This document shows, in pieces, positions 50,522 to 60,520 of a stretch of 64,000 bases of DNA. Source of the DNA: Arbacia lixula (lineage: Eukaryota; Echinodermata; Echinoidea; Arbacioida; Arbaciidae). The notes beneath the pieces were generated by a model. That model made no database searches. It was not told where the DNA came from and was given only the letters and a program-made list of their open reading frames with translations. Where the stretch lies: contig OZ022577.1 of assembly GCA_963669155.1 (NCBI GenBank), positions 30,064,053-30,128,052 on the forward strand, in the 5' to 3' direction. Position numbers and translations under genes: made by a program. The stretch's first letter is position 1. The number at the start of each line of letters is the position of its first letter.

Positions 50522-51438
50522 ATCTGCGTTGTGTAGCTGATCATTATGGGATTTATGTTGTGTGTTCTTGGTCACTGGTCTGTGTCGCTGTCAAGTGGGG
50601 GGAGGGAACAAGGGGATATTATGGGATGGATTGTACAAATGGTTTGGGTGGGTTGGAAAAGGGACAAGGAAAATCTGCCTCTGTTCCGTGGCTGCACTCA
50701 CTGAGTGAAGTTGTGTTTTTGATACAGGGGAGAAAGATGGCACCAGGGAGAGGGAAGGTGGCTCCCTGGTTGCAGTTTTGCAGCTTGGCAGCAGTGTACA
50801 TATTGTAGTTTGTGTGTAGCTGGTAGAAAGTAGCTTACATCTATACAAAACCTGAGAAACATAATGGCCCGGCCCAGAAGAACAGTCCTGCAAGATATTT
50901 AAGACGTCCACATGATTTTCCTGTTTGGAGATAGGGACGACCTATACAACATGGACGCTATCCATTTGTCATTGTTTTATTACTGCTGATTGAGCTACGT
51001 ACAGCATCGTGGAGGAGCAGCGCAGGTCAGAGTCGAGCGTACAACTAGCGATGATCCTCGTCATAACTGATGACCATTCAACTGTGATGGCGCGCAATGG
51101 AACGCGTGGGAGGCGCTGGAAGTCGACGAGGAGGACCAGTTCGGGAACGAGTCGGCATCTCTGAAGACGTAGAAGTCGCGCGAGTTTCGGTTTACTCGTT
51201 TGAGCGTTTGATTCTACGGGATATAGGAGTTTGGGACTGGTTTCGGCTGCTGTTTGGCGTATTCTGTATAATTGCTTGTTCTCAGTTCGATACAATAATC
51301 CCTTTGCAAAGTAACAGATTTGTACAATTTTAGGCAATTAAATCTCCTGATAGAGCCATTTACATCTGCAAATGTCAATTGGTGTTCATTTCATGTGATA
51401 TGAGTCTTTGTTTGTAAGATAGCGAACCTCGCCTTACA
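50317..51438 (+). repeat. LTR 2 (middle LTR, diverged)
   Basis: 1,122 bp with the same TG...CA ends. It differs from LTRs 1 and 3 by many substitutions and indels: a longer CT tract followed by an extra segment with GATC, loss of the TATA-like box, and an insertion giving GATATTTAAGACGTCC. Confidence 0.92.
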
Positions 51439-51441
51439 AAA

Positions 51442-51461
51442 TGGTGTCAGAAGTGGGATTC
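51442..51461 (+). other. Primer-binding site 2 (tRNA-Leu-like)
   Basis: The same 20 bases as site 1, at the same distance from the LTR end. Confidence 0.75.
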
Positions 51462-52057
51462 ATGTCACTGAAATTCATCAGGAGATTTATGTCAAATGAT
51501 TCTATTCCGATTGTATTTGGGTAGGATCGACGTATTGAGTTTAAAGTTGTAATTCATGTCCAATATCCATGTATGTGTTTAAGATAATTTGTTGATTGTA
51601 GAATAAGTCAGAGTCAACTCGATTACAATGAGTTGATAATACGAGACAAGCTAGGATACACAAATAATTCGATTACTTCTCCAAAACCATGGTTTTGGTC
51701 TATAGATAGTGGATTTCAACATGTTTTTATGATTGTTTCATGTATTTGGGTGTGAGATGGTTTTGGATACTAGTTTAAGAACCGATCTATATCTGGTATT
51801 GGTGCATGATACAAGTATTTAGATAAAAAGACCTCTCTTTTCTCTTTATTGTCTGTTTTCTTTGCTTTTTCCTCTTCCATATATTCTCTAGTTATTGTTT
51901 GTTGTGGCCTTGTGGGGTACCATATACACTGATTTATTTACAATTTAATTTAGAAGTTATGTTCACAGTGATCCATGCATTTTGTGCGTGTTATGGTTAC
52001 AAGATTACGTTTATGTAGTAGGAGTATGTTGTCATGACGTGGGAGTCATGACCATTT

Positions 52058-52069
52058 AAAGCAGGGAGG
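52058..52069 (+). other. Polypurine tract 2
   Basis: AAAGCAGGGAGG, two bases before LTR 3. Confidence 0.7.
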
Positions 52070-52071
52070 TA

Positions 52072-53169
52072 TGTAAAGTGGAGAAATTGCCACTTTACTA
52101 CATGTACAGCACCAAGTGTAAGGAAGTATTGTTCCACATACCATAGAGGGTAAGACGTAGTTTTCGTGCACAATCTGGACAGTGCACTGTTTGTTCTCAG
52201 ATTTTCCTCTTCTTGCATTACATTGTATACCCCCCCCCCTCTCTCTCTCTCTCTCCCTCTCTCTCTCTCATTATGGGATTTATGTTAAGTGTTCTTGGTC
52301 ACTGGTCTGTGTCGCTGTAAAGTGGGGGGAGGGAACAAGGGGATATTATGGGATGGATTGTACAAATGGTTTGGGTGGGTTGGAGAAGGGACAAGGAAAA
52401 TCTGCCTCTTTTCCGTGGCTGCACTCACTGAGTGAAGTTGTTTTTGATACAGGGGAGAAAGATGGCACCAGGGAGAGGGAAGGTGGCTCCCTGGTTGCAG
52501 TTTTGCAGCTTGGCAGCAGTGTACATATTCTAGTCTGTGTGTAGCTGGTAGAAAGTAGCTTGTATCTATCTTCATCTATATAATAACTGTGAAACATCAT
52601 GGTCCGGCCCAGAAGAACAGTCCTGCAAGATGTCCATATGATTTCCCTGTTTGGAGTCAGGGATGACCTATACAACATGGACGCTATCCATCTGTCATTG
52701 TTTTATCACTGCTGATTGAGCTACGTACAGCATCGTGGAGGAGCAGCGCAGGTCAGAGTCGAGCGTACTACTAGCGATGATCCTCGTCATAACTGATGAC
52801 CATTCAACTGTGATGGCGCGCAATGGAACGCGTGGGAGGCGCTGGAAGTCGACAAGGAGGACCAGTTCGGGAACGAGTCGGCATCTCTGAAGACGTAGAA
52901 GTCGCACGAGTTTCGGTTTACTCGTTTGAGCGTTTGATTCTACGGGATATAGGAGTTTGGGACTGGTTTCGGCTGCTGTTTGGCGTATTCTGTATAATTG
53001 CTTGTTCTCAGTTCGATACAATAATGATTACACTTTGCAAAGCAACAGATTTGTACAATTTTAGGCAATTAAATCTCCTGATAGAGCCATTTACATCTGC
53101 AAATGTCAATTGGTGTTCATTTCATGTGATATGAGTCTTTGTTTGTAAGATAGCGAACCTCGCCTTACA
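52072..53169 (+). repeat. LTR 3 (3' LTR)
   Basis: 1,098 bp. It matches LTR 1 wherever compared except in the C-run/CT tract, and ends CCTTACA directly before ATTA. Confidence 0.92.
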
Positions 53170-53173
53170 ATTA
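53170..53173. other. Target-site duplication ATTA, right
   Basis: ATTA followed by AACATGGTAC, which continues the core repeat interrupted at 48,577. Confidence 0.8.
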
Positions 53174-54190
53174 AACATGGTACAAATATGGATCACTACT
53201 TAGGGATAGACTGGTGACATTTTTGGTAAAATACCTGAAAGGTCAGAGGTCAAAGGTCAATGAAATTTGTGAAAATTTGCCCAAAATTGACCTTTTTCAC
53301 AGTAAATCCAAATCCAAGGATGCAATTTCCATTAAACATGGTACAAAGATAGATCACTACTAGTGGATAGACTGGTGACATTTTTGGTAAAATTCCTGAA
53401 AGTTCAGAGGTCAAAGGTTAATGAACTTTGCCAAAATTGGCTAGAAATTGCCCCAAACTTTAAATTTTTCACAATAAATCCAAATCCAATGGTGCAATTC
53501 CAACCAAACATAGTGAAACGATGGATCACTACTTGGGGGTAGACTGGTGACATTGTTGGTGAAATTCCTGGAAGGTCCGAGGTCAAAGGTCAATGAACTT
53601 TGCAAAAATTGATATTTTTCACAATAATTCCAAATCCAAATCCAATGTCACAATTCTAACTAAACATGGTACAGAGATGTATCACTTCATGGAGTTAGAC
53701 TGGTGAAAGTTTAGGGAAAACTCCTGAGAGTTCAAAGGTCAAAGGTCCATGAACTTTGCCAAAAATTAGCTAAAAATTGCCCCCAAAGTGATAATTTTTA
53801 AAATATATCCAAATCCAATGGAGTAATACCAACCAAACATGGTGCAAAGATGGATCACTGCTAGACTGATGACATTTTTGGTGAAATTTCTCAAAGGTCG
53901 GGGATCAAAGGTCAAGAAACTTTGCCAAAATTGGCTAAAAATTGCCCCCAAATAGATATTTTTCATATTGAATCCAATACTGATGATTCAATTCAAACCA
54001 AACCTAGTTACAGAGATGTATCACTTTATGGAGGTAGACTGGTGAAGTTTAGGTAAAATTCCTGAAAGGTCAAAGGTCAATAAACTTCACCCAAAATTGG
54101 CTAATTTTAAATAAACTTGATGCAAGGATGGATTTAGAAAGACTGGTTAGATTGGAAGTCAAAGAAATAAGAGGTAAAAAGTCAATGAAC
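53170..54190 (+). repeat. HINE core repeats, ~165-bp tandem array
   Basis: Successive copies start near 53,240, 53,402, 53,573, 53,729, 53,895 and 54,066. Each has an AGGTCA-type block, TGAACTTTG, CAAAATTGGC, ACAATAAATCCAAATCCAA, CATGGTACAAAGATGGATCA and AGACTGGTGACATTTTTGG-type segments, with substitutions and small indels. Confidence 0.88.
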
Positions 54191-54318
54191 ATTGCCAAAC
54201 TTAGCTAAACTTGAAAAAAGAAAATGTGATATTTACATTTCACATAGGAGCAATGGTACATTGCCCACCAAACATACACATTTTCTGAGAATAGCAAAGA
54301 GGCGGAGGCATATTTATC

Positions 54319-54345
54319 GACTGCGTGGCAGTCGAATTGCTCTAG
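54319..54345 (+). other. 3' hairpin and CTAG end of the HINE-like element
   Basis: CGACTGC-GTG-GCAGTCG, then AATTGCTCTAG and a T. A hairpin a few bases before a CTRR-type end is characteristic of Helitron/Helentron 3' termini. Confidence 0.6.
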
Positions 54346-56399
54346 TTTTGTATTCCCAGTACGGTATTTATGCCCTTTAATACATAGTCAATGAGACACA
54401 TCGCTCAAGGGAAACGAAAATGTGGTCTTTAAAGACAGGTGATCTTTCTATACGGGTGGTCTCTGAATAAGAATAAATATATTAGCTCAAATTTAATGCT
54501 CACATGATACAAATTAACGGGTTAACTCCACATAATTATATAATAAGCAAGATCATCTGAATACAGTGTGGTTTGCTTCATAGGAACATGTAGAGGGAGC
54601 GTATTGTGAAAAAAAAACACGGTTTGTACAACTTAACACAATAAGCGCCAATGTTGCATTTCTGGCTAAGTAACAGACATAAATCCAATAGAGTGGCATT
54701 TTAAGTGGCACATAAAGTGTTACCGCTAAATTGATGGTCAATAGAGAGAGATATTGCATGATACTAGTACATCAATATATCACCCTACTTATGGGGCTGT
54801 CTCTACGTGATGTCTGCACGTGACTTGGCAATAGAAAATCACATCCATCCCAGTAGGTAGCCAGTCCATGAAAATCTAGGATTTGTTTTTCTGTCATACG
54901 AGCTGACTAATTGATTCGTCACACGCACCCTCAGTCATCGCTCCTAGCTCGGCGGCCATGTTCAGGATGTTAGCAAACATGTGCTTCACCTCCTAGACAT
55001 GACAGATGTGAAGCGAACGTAGTCATGATCGTCTATGAGATATCCAACGTACACCTTACGGAATGATTAGCTTCATAAGAACCAATTTGGTGCGTGGAAT
55101 GTATATAGTACCAAATGTCTTTCAAATGTTTGCAAGACATGTTAGCTCCATGTTATCCCCATCGTTACTAAACGCAATGAAACGTATATCAAAATAACCA
55201 AGGAGGCTTAGTAATTATATAATGATCTCACTTCTCCCCGTGTGAATGTCCCAATCTATTTTCTTCGTTTGTAAGTACGTTGTTAACCTCCAATTTACCA
55301 CGTGATTAATTCATGTTTGTTCGTAGATGTATCAGTATGATTATCATGAATATTACATCACATAAAGGCATTGTTGATGATGTGTTTATTATGATATTAG
55401 GCTTTATAGTCGCAACATTTTGTTTGATTTGGGTGTAAATAACTTGAATGTGCCTTTTGCGGTTTCATGTACTTTTAACAACCTTCGCAGTATGCGGTTA
55501 CGGGATCAACACAGGTTTTGCGTTTCAATGCTTTTATTTTCGATTACCTTTTTGTCACAACAATGAAAGGGATTATCACGTGTTTACAAAATATGCAAGG
55601 GATCATGCCATGAGCTAGTTGTAATCTATTATAGTCTCCTGTATTGTGTAATTTAATATTCAGATTCGTGTCATGAGCGCCGATAAGTACAAACAGCGAC
55701 ACAAAAATTGAGCGTAATTGGGCTTTTGAAATGTTAAGTAAGTTTTGAAATGTTAAGTAAGTAAGTTTTTCATTCATTTACACGATGGAGCCTGCTATCC
55801 TTACTACTGGGTGTATGCCTAAAATTTCTTTGTAAATTATGTAAGTTTGTTGTACAACTACATGTAGTGGAATACAGTGAGTCCTTTAATGATGCTGCTC
55901 TTGTGCAAAGTTTATGAACAAAAACAAGATCATGATTTGATGTGTAATATCCCTCACACTCGAACCAATCTATCTTTCAAAGAAATGAGTGTGACTGTGT
56001 GGGAACAGGAAGGGGGTGGGCGGCTATTAACTATTATTAAACCGTAAACAAGGATGTATTAAGCGAGCTTCCTTTAACATACTGCTTTCCACCTACACGT
56101 TCCTACCCAAGACAAAGGCATCGTCAATTCGAACTGTTTGGTTCACGCAACCTGAAATTACATGACTACATTTTCCCATGACAGCCCTGGACGGACGGGA
56201 TATTGGTAGTCCATGCTTAATTGTAACCGAGCTTCTCATGCTGCGGATCTTTGCTAGTCTTGAGAGCGACATCCGTGGCGCAAAAGCCTCAAGCGCAGAG
56301 ATTATAGCTCTGGTTTAAGTTAAATCAAGTGTTGAGATCTTTTTAATGGAGTTTCATGTTTCGAGACTACCACATTTTTGGCGGCAGTTATTTCCGGAT
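54346..56399. other. Non-coding flank between mobile elements and IRF2BP gene
   Basis: AT-rich, no gene seen. A small tandem duplication of TTTTGAAATGTTAAGTAAG lies near 55,723-55,763. Confidence 0.45.
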
Positions 56400-57514
56400 T
56401 CGATCGCGGAGCGGTGTCGGGTGATCGAGTGATCGACACACTTCACGTTACCCAAGAAGCCAGGTCGCGGATTGCGTTACCCGGTTCGATTGCTGGTTTT
56501 GCAAACTTACTATGCCGCCGCCGCTGGCTTAATTCGTGAGCCAATCGCAGGATACAAAGATTATATTTTGCCTCTCATTTTTAACTGCTGTGCGATTGAT
56601 ACCGTGTGGCTCGGCTCGAAAGGGGCTTTATTGTCTGCGCGGATATCGTTACCGTTGCTACGTGCTCGGACTTCGGTGGATGGATTTGCTGGGTACGTAA
56701 GATGAGCACCATGCTAAAACTCGTCTAGCTTTTAATATTCCCGGCAACCATTGCCAGACCACCAAATCCATTTTCCTCTCGTTTTGTGTTTCTTTTCCAT
56801 CGTGAATTTCTTAAATGTTGGCTTTTGTTCCTTTCCATTCTCCAGTCATAGTGTGCCAGCCTGTTCAATTGTGTGTGTCATTGCTATGCATATATTATAT
56901 GAATATCGCCTCCTTGTTGAATTTAACTAGTTTTACATTTAAACAAGCATACTAGGTTTGCCTGCAGATAATCTAGTCGTGTCGCCCACTCACAAAACAT
57001 ATTTAATAATAGCACAGCAGTGTAGAGGCCCCAGTCTTCGCGCTTCCTGTAGCTAATGAATCAGCCTGGGATTATTTTCCCCGGGCACCGCTTCGCCAGT
57101 GCGTGTCTATGATTGCACATTCCTGTCTTATACGTCATCAGTATGCCCGAAATGTCATGCCAGGCATAGGCACGGAGTGCGCATGAGCAGTGGAGATGCA
57201 TGGTGAGTGCTTCGCTGTTTGCTCGCAGCGAGCGGTGACTACTTCACAGACAGGCTCGCCAGTCATAGCCACGGAGCAGACGACGCATTCATTTCGTTCA
57301 TAATACCGCCGCGAACTTTGACAGGCGTGAGAATCTACTTTGCTGCGACGCTGCACAGTCACAAAACTATGCTGCGTCTTTCACTGCTGTTTGGAATACG
57401 AATCGAATGACACACTCTGTTTAGCTCGTGCTAGTGTCGAGGCAGATAGATGCACTGTTGTGAACGTGTGCATTGATTTGCTGTATGTTGCTGTCTCAGT
57501 ACCTCCACGTCGCC
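56400..57514 (+). promoter_or_regulatory. Probable 5' region / 5'UTR of the IRF2BP gene
   Basis: A CpG-richer block (56,370-56,700) is followed by GGTAC|GTAAGA, a good donor after 56,696. TTGCTGTCTCAG, a plausible acceptor, ends at 57,499, just 15 bp before the preferred start codon. A non-coding first exon spliced to 57,500 is therefore plausible. A 14-codon upstream frame (57,370-57,411) would lie in the intron. This is inference; no transcript evidence is available. Confidence 0.35.
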
Positions 57515-59464
57515 ATGCATCGTCAACACTGTTACCTGTGCGATCTACCTCGGGCGCCGTGGGCCCTGCTGCATGACTTTTCTGAACCTGTTTGCCGAGG
57601 ATGTGTTAACTATGAAGGAGCCGATCGAATTGAGATTGTCATCGAAGGGGCGCGCCAGATGAAACGTGCCCATGGCTTTCAGGAGGCCAAAGCTTACCCG
57701 GGACACAAGCCAGGACAGATACCACTTATGCCACCCCAATCGGTGAGTGTACCACCACGTCCCAATGCTCTGGAGAGCAGCAGTAGTAATGTGAATCATG
57801 TCGAACCTTCGCCAAGAAATCCACCTGGCTCAGTCACCACACAAATACATGGTGAACGATTCGTCACTCATGAGCCGAGTCGAGCACGCAGTATCCATGA
57901 TTTTTCGACTGCGCCGAAGTTTGGTTTCCCACCGTCTGAAGACGGCCCAGGAGATGGCAAGCTGCTGTCACGAGGAGCTCTTACACCCGTCTCGGGCCCT
58001 CACATGGCCCCAAACTTACTCCACCACCTGAACGCACCACCTGTGACCAGCGCTGTGTATACACCTCGCCACACCGTAGCACCTTCTGGTGTGGGCAAAG
58101 CAGCACCGCCGACTACCACTCCTGGTGGCACCAAGAGGAGCCTTGCAGACCGGGAAAGAGAGGATAAGGAAAGCTCAGCATCCTCGCATTCCGACAATGA
58201 GCGTCGCGTCACACCTGTCGTTGATGACCCATACGGCCAGAAACCTAGCGCAGTTCGCCAAACCTTGGCTACGCTGTCAACATGCACACCATTTGAAGTC
58301 CGCTTTAAGAAGGACCATTCACTGCGAGGACGTGTTTTCGCATTTGACGCTGTGTACCGACCAGGTTTGGACTATGAGGTGAAGATTTACATCGAATACC
58401 CGAGTGGATCTGGACAAGTTTATCCCAGTGCATCAGGTGTCGCTAAGCAGATGTACCAAGACTGTGTCAAAGATATTGGGAAGAGCCTATCTTCTGGGTA
58501 CAAATATCTTGAATACGAGAAGAAACATGGTTCTAATGACTGGCGGCCACTGAGCGATCTGCTACCAGAGTCTGTACGTTACTTCAAGGAGATGGTAAGC
58601 ATGGAAAGTTTACCGCAACCGTACATTGATGCTAGCTGCCCCGTGTTGCCTATCATGACTTCGACCCACGCTACGCGGTCATTCACACACAAAAGCAAGA
58701 AACATAAGTCTTCACCCGAAACTGCCGAGGGCGAGCCAGGAAAGCTCACCGAAGAGCAGCAGCAGCGCCAGCAGTGGATGCAGAGCCAGGCCGAAGCTCT
58801 GAAACTGACCATGTCTGCAGGGGGATTCAGCGGGTCACGCCCACCCAGCACAGCCACCTCGCCCATGAGCAACCCTGCATCAGCGGGCACTCCTCCCGAT
58901 GGGGGTTCTTCGCACGGTGGGCCCTCTCCGATGGCTGCTCTCATGTCCGTCACAGATAACCTCGGGACGCCAACATCACCGACTAATAAGAGTGACTCTG
59001 GTTCAACATCCATGCGACCACCAAGCAACCCCGCATCAAGTGGAAGCGATAAGTCCCAACGCAGCCCGCACTCCCCCACGACTGCTCAGCGGAGAGCGAT
59101 GTACCGCAGCAAGGAGCTGTCGCAAGCGGCCGTTCCCCACGGCCAAGAGGCCAGCGTGACCTCCAACACCTCCAATCTACCTGACTCCTCTATGCACATG
59201 ATAAATATTCTCAAGTGCACTCTCTGTCATGAGCGTCTTGAAGACACGCATTTCGTCCAATGTCCGTCCGTTAGCAATCACAAGTTTTGTTTCCCCTGCT
59301 CCAGGGACAGTATCAAGAAACAGGGGTCTGGGTCAGAGGTATACTGCCCTAGCGGCGCCAAATGTCCGCTTGCTGGGACCAACACGCCCTGGGCTTTTAT
59401 GCAGGGAGAAATCCTCACTATTCTTGGGGAGGAAGTCAAAGTGAAGAAGGAGCGGGACTCGTAA
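57515..59464 (+). CDS. IRF2BP: Interferon regulatory factor 2-binding protein (IRF2BP1/2/L) family corepressor
   Basis: An uninterrupted 649-residue frame. Residues 6-30 form the family's N-terminal C4 zinc finger (Cys 6, 9, 27, 30), followed by the invariant [10 protein letters not shown] and [10 protein letters not shown] central conserved block spans about 257-372 ([31 protein letters not shown]). A Ser/Pro-rich linker contains EEQQQRQQW. The C-terminal RING-type finger starts at Cys 568 ([34 protein letters not shown]) and ends PWAFMQGEI...KVKKERDS. Family knowledge: nuclear corepressors, with RING E3 activity reported for some members; vertebrates have three paralogues, so no one-to-one name is assigned. 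Start: ATG 57,515 has GCC before it (G at -3). ATG 57,485 is in frame, has poor context and would add 10 residues. Confidence 0.97.
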   Translation: MHRQHCYLCDLPRAPWALLHDFSEPVCRGCVNYEGADRIEIVIEGARQMKRAHGFQEAKAYPGHKPGQIPLMPPQSVSVPPRPNALESSSSNVNHVEPSPRNPPGSVTTQIHGERFVTHEPSRARSIHDFSTAPKFGFPPSEDGPGDGKLLSRGALTPVSGPHMAPNLLHHLNAPPVTSAVYTPRHTVAPSGVGKAAPPTTTPGGTKRSLADREREDKESSASSHSDNERRVTPVVDDPYGQKPSAVRQTLATLSTCTPFEVRFKKDHSLRGRVFAFDAVYRPGLDYEVKIYIEYPSGSGQVYPSASGVAKQMYQDCVKDIGKSLSSGYKYLEYEKKHGSNDWRPLSDLLPESVRYFKEMVSMESLPQPYIDASCPVLPIMTSTHATRSFTHKSKKHKSSPETAEGEPGKLTEEQQQRQQWMQSQAEALKLTMSAGGFSGSRPPSTATSPMSNPASAGTPPDGGSSHGGPSPMAALMSVTDNLGTPTSPTNKSDSGSTSMRPPSNPASSGSDKSQRSPHSPTTAQRRAMYRSKELSQAAVPHGQEASVTSNTSNLPDSSMHMINILKCTLCHERLEDTHFVQCPSVSNHKFCFPCSRDSIKKQGSGSEVYCPSGAKCPLAGTNTPWAFMQGEILTILGEEVKVKKERDS

Positions 59465-60520
59465 AGATGACACGTGCATTTTGATTCTCTGGAAAAAAAT
59501 GTATGACCTATTTACACTTTGTGACATTAAATCAATCCCTCTTTGCTGGAGATATTTTCTATGTATATAGTGCATCAGCAACCACATAAATGAAACGTTG
59601 AGAGAACAGTGCTAAACTGCCATGACGTCACTGCTGGACAGTATCACGTGATTGTGTATATTTGTTGTAAATGCAGCTGTATGTGTATATAGCATATATT
59701 TTTGAGGTAATCGGTCTAAAAGATGCTCTATTATCACAGTGATTACAGTCTGCTGACAGAAAAGTTTATCACCTTGCAAAATAGATGTTTAGAATCTATG
59801 TTTTTCACGTGTTGTAAAACCTGATGCAAATTCAAGAATAGCAACCCTCTAAAAGAATAGCGTAACATCTGAAAGGTTTTGGAATCGTGTAGAAAAGATC
59901 AATTTTACAATAGAACGGAATCATATATCATACGATATCTTTGGGGAAATAATGCTAACTTCTTTCTAAAATAATATTGCTATAACCGCAAACGAGACGA
60001 TATTTGACTTGTCTAGGGATGGGTTTGGGGGAAAGGACGATGCAATAGTGGTTAAGTAATGGAATGTCAGAACGTTGAATTACACGCACATCATATCGCA
60101 ATTATACAGAGAAGAGCATGAAAGTATCTGTACATGTTTTATTACGAAACATGCATTAATGGGTTGAAAACAATCGAGGATCAAGCAAATGTTTTTTTTT
60201 CTCCGACTCGGTATAAATCTGTTGAATTTAATGTTGAATGCACGTTAGAGTTCATCACGTGATTTGTATCCGATTTCCTCAATTCAATTCATTATTGTCA
60301 CAGTGTGCACCAACGAAAAAATGTATATAAATGAATTGTAGATCATGATTAGAAAGAAAGTACGTGCATGATATATCAAACCTTGAATTTGGGCAATTTT
60401 ATTTTCCTTAAGGGAGGGCAAATGTTACAACAAAATCTAACAATTTCAATGTTAATGTGCTTTTCCAGGATAATCATAGCCATGACATAGATCACAACCA
60501 ATAAAACTTAAAAAAAAATA
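59465..60520 (+). other. Probable 3'UTR and 3' flank of the IRF2BP gene
   Basis: AT-rich sequence after the TAA. An ATTAAA variant lies at 59,526 and a canonical AATAAA at 60,500-60,505 shortly before an A run. Either could be the polyadenylation signal; an ~1-kb 3'UTR ending near 60,520 is a guess. Confidence 0.35.

Larger units (their letters stand above)
51439..52071 (+). mobile_element. Internal region 2 of LTR retroelement
   Basis: 633 bp, homologous along its length to internal region 1 but with clear substitutions and small deletions. No coding capacity. Confidence 0.88.
48578..53169 (+). mobile_element. Non-autonomous LTR retroelement with three LTRs (LTR-int-LTR-int-LTR)
   Basis: Three LTRs of about 1.1 kb, each starting TGTAAAG and ending CCTTACA, are separated by two internal regions of about 640 bp. 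Each internal region has a tRNA-type primer-binding site just after the left LTR and a polypurine tract just before the right LTR. The whole is flanked by ATTA (48,574-48,577 and 53,170-53,173). No gag, protease, reverse transcriptase or integrase frame is present, so movement would need enzymes from elsewhere. The outer LTRs match each other base for base wherever compared, apart from the C/CT tract length; the middle LTR differs at many sites. Confidence 0.92.
48291..54345 (+). mobile_element. Helentron-associated (HINE-like) element, interrupted by an LTR retroelement
   Basis: Order seen: subterminal repeat TATGCCTCCGCC (48,292) inside a hairpin, a TCCG microsatellite, a unique segment, ~165-bp core repeats, the complementary GGCGGAGGCATA (54,301-54,312), a perfect hairpin CGACTGC-GTG-GCAGTCG, then AATTGCT-CTAG followed by T. 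Subterminal inverted repeats, a microsatellite, central tandem repeats and a 3' hairpin are the published architecture of non-autonomous Helentron (HINE/DINE, pearl) elements. Without the nested insertion it would be about 1.45 kb. It has no coding capacity. The exact 5' boundary is uncertain. Confidence 0.65.

Noticed and set aside
48790..53134. Repeated 94-122 residue frames shared between the three ~1.1-kb units
   Set aside because: They recur because the LTRs are copies of each other. Several overlapping frames on both strands are preserved equally, so no single frame is under selection.
48578..53169. Haplotype duplication or assembly collapse as the sole explanation for the repeated units
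   Set aside because: The ATTA duplication, the TG/CA ends, the primer sites and the polypurine tracts all fall exactly where a real LTR element needs them; read-level confirmation would still be useful.
48480..54345. Simple satellite array
   Set aside because: The core repeats are bounded by subterminal inverted repeats and a 3' hairpin, so they belong to a mobile element rather than a free satellite.
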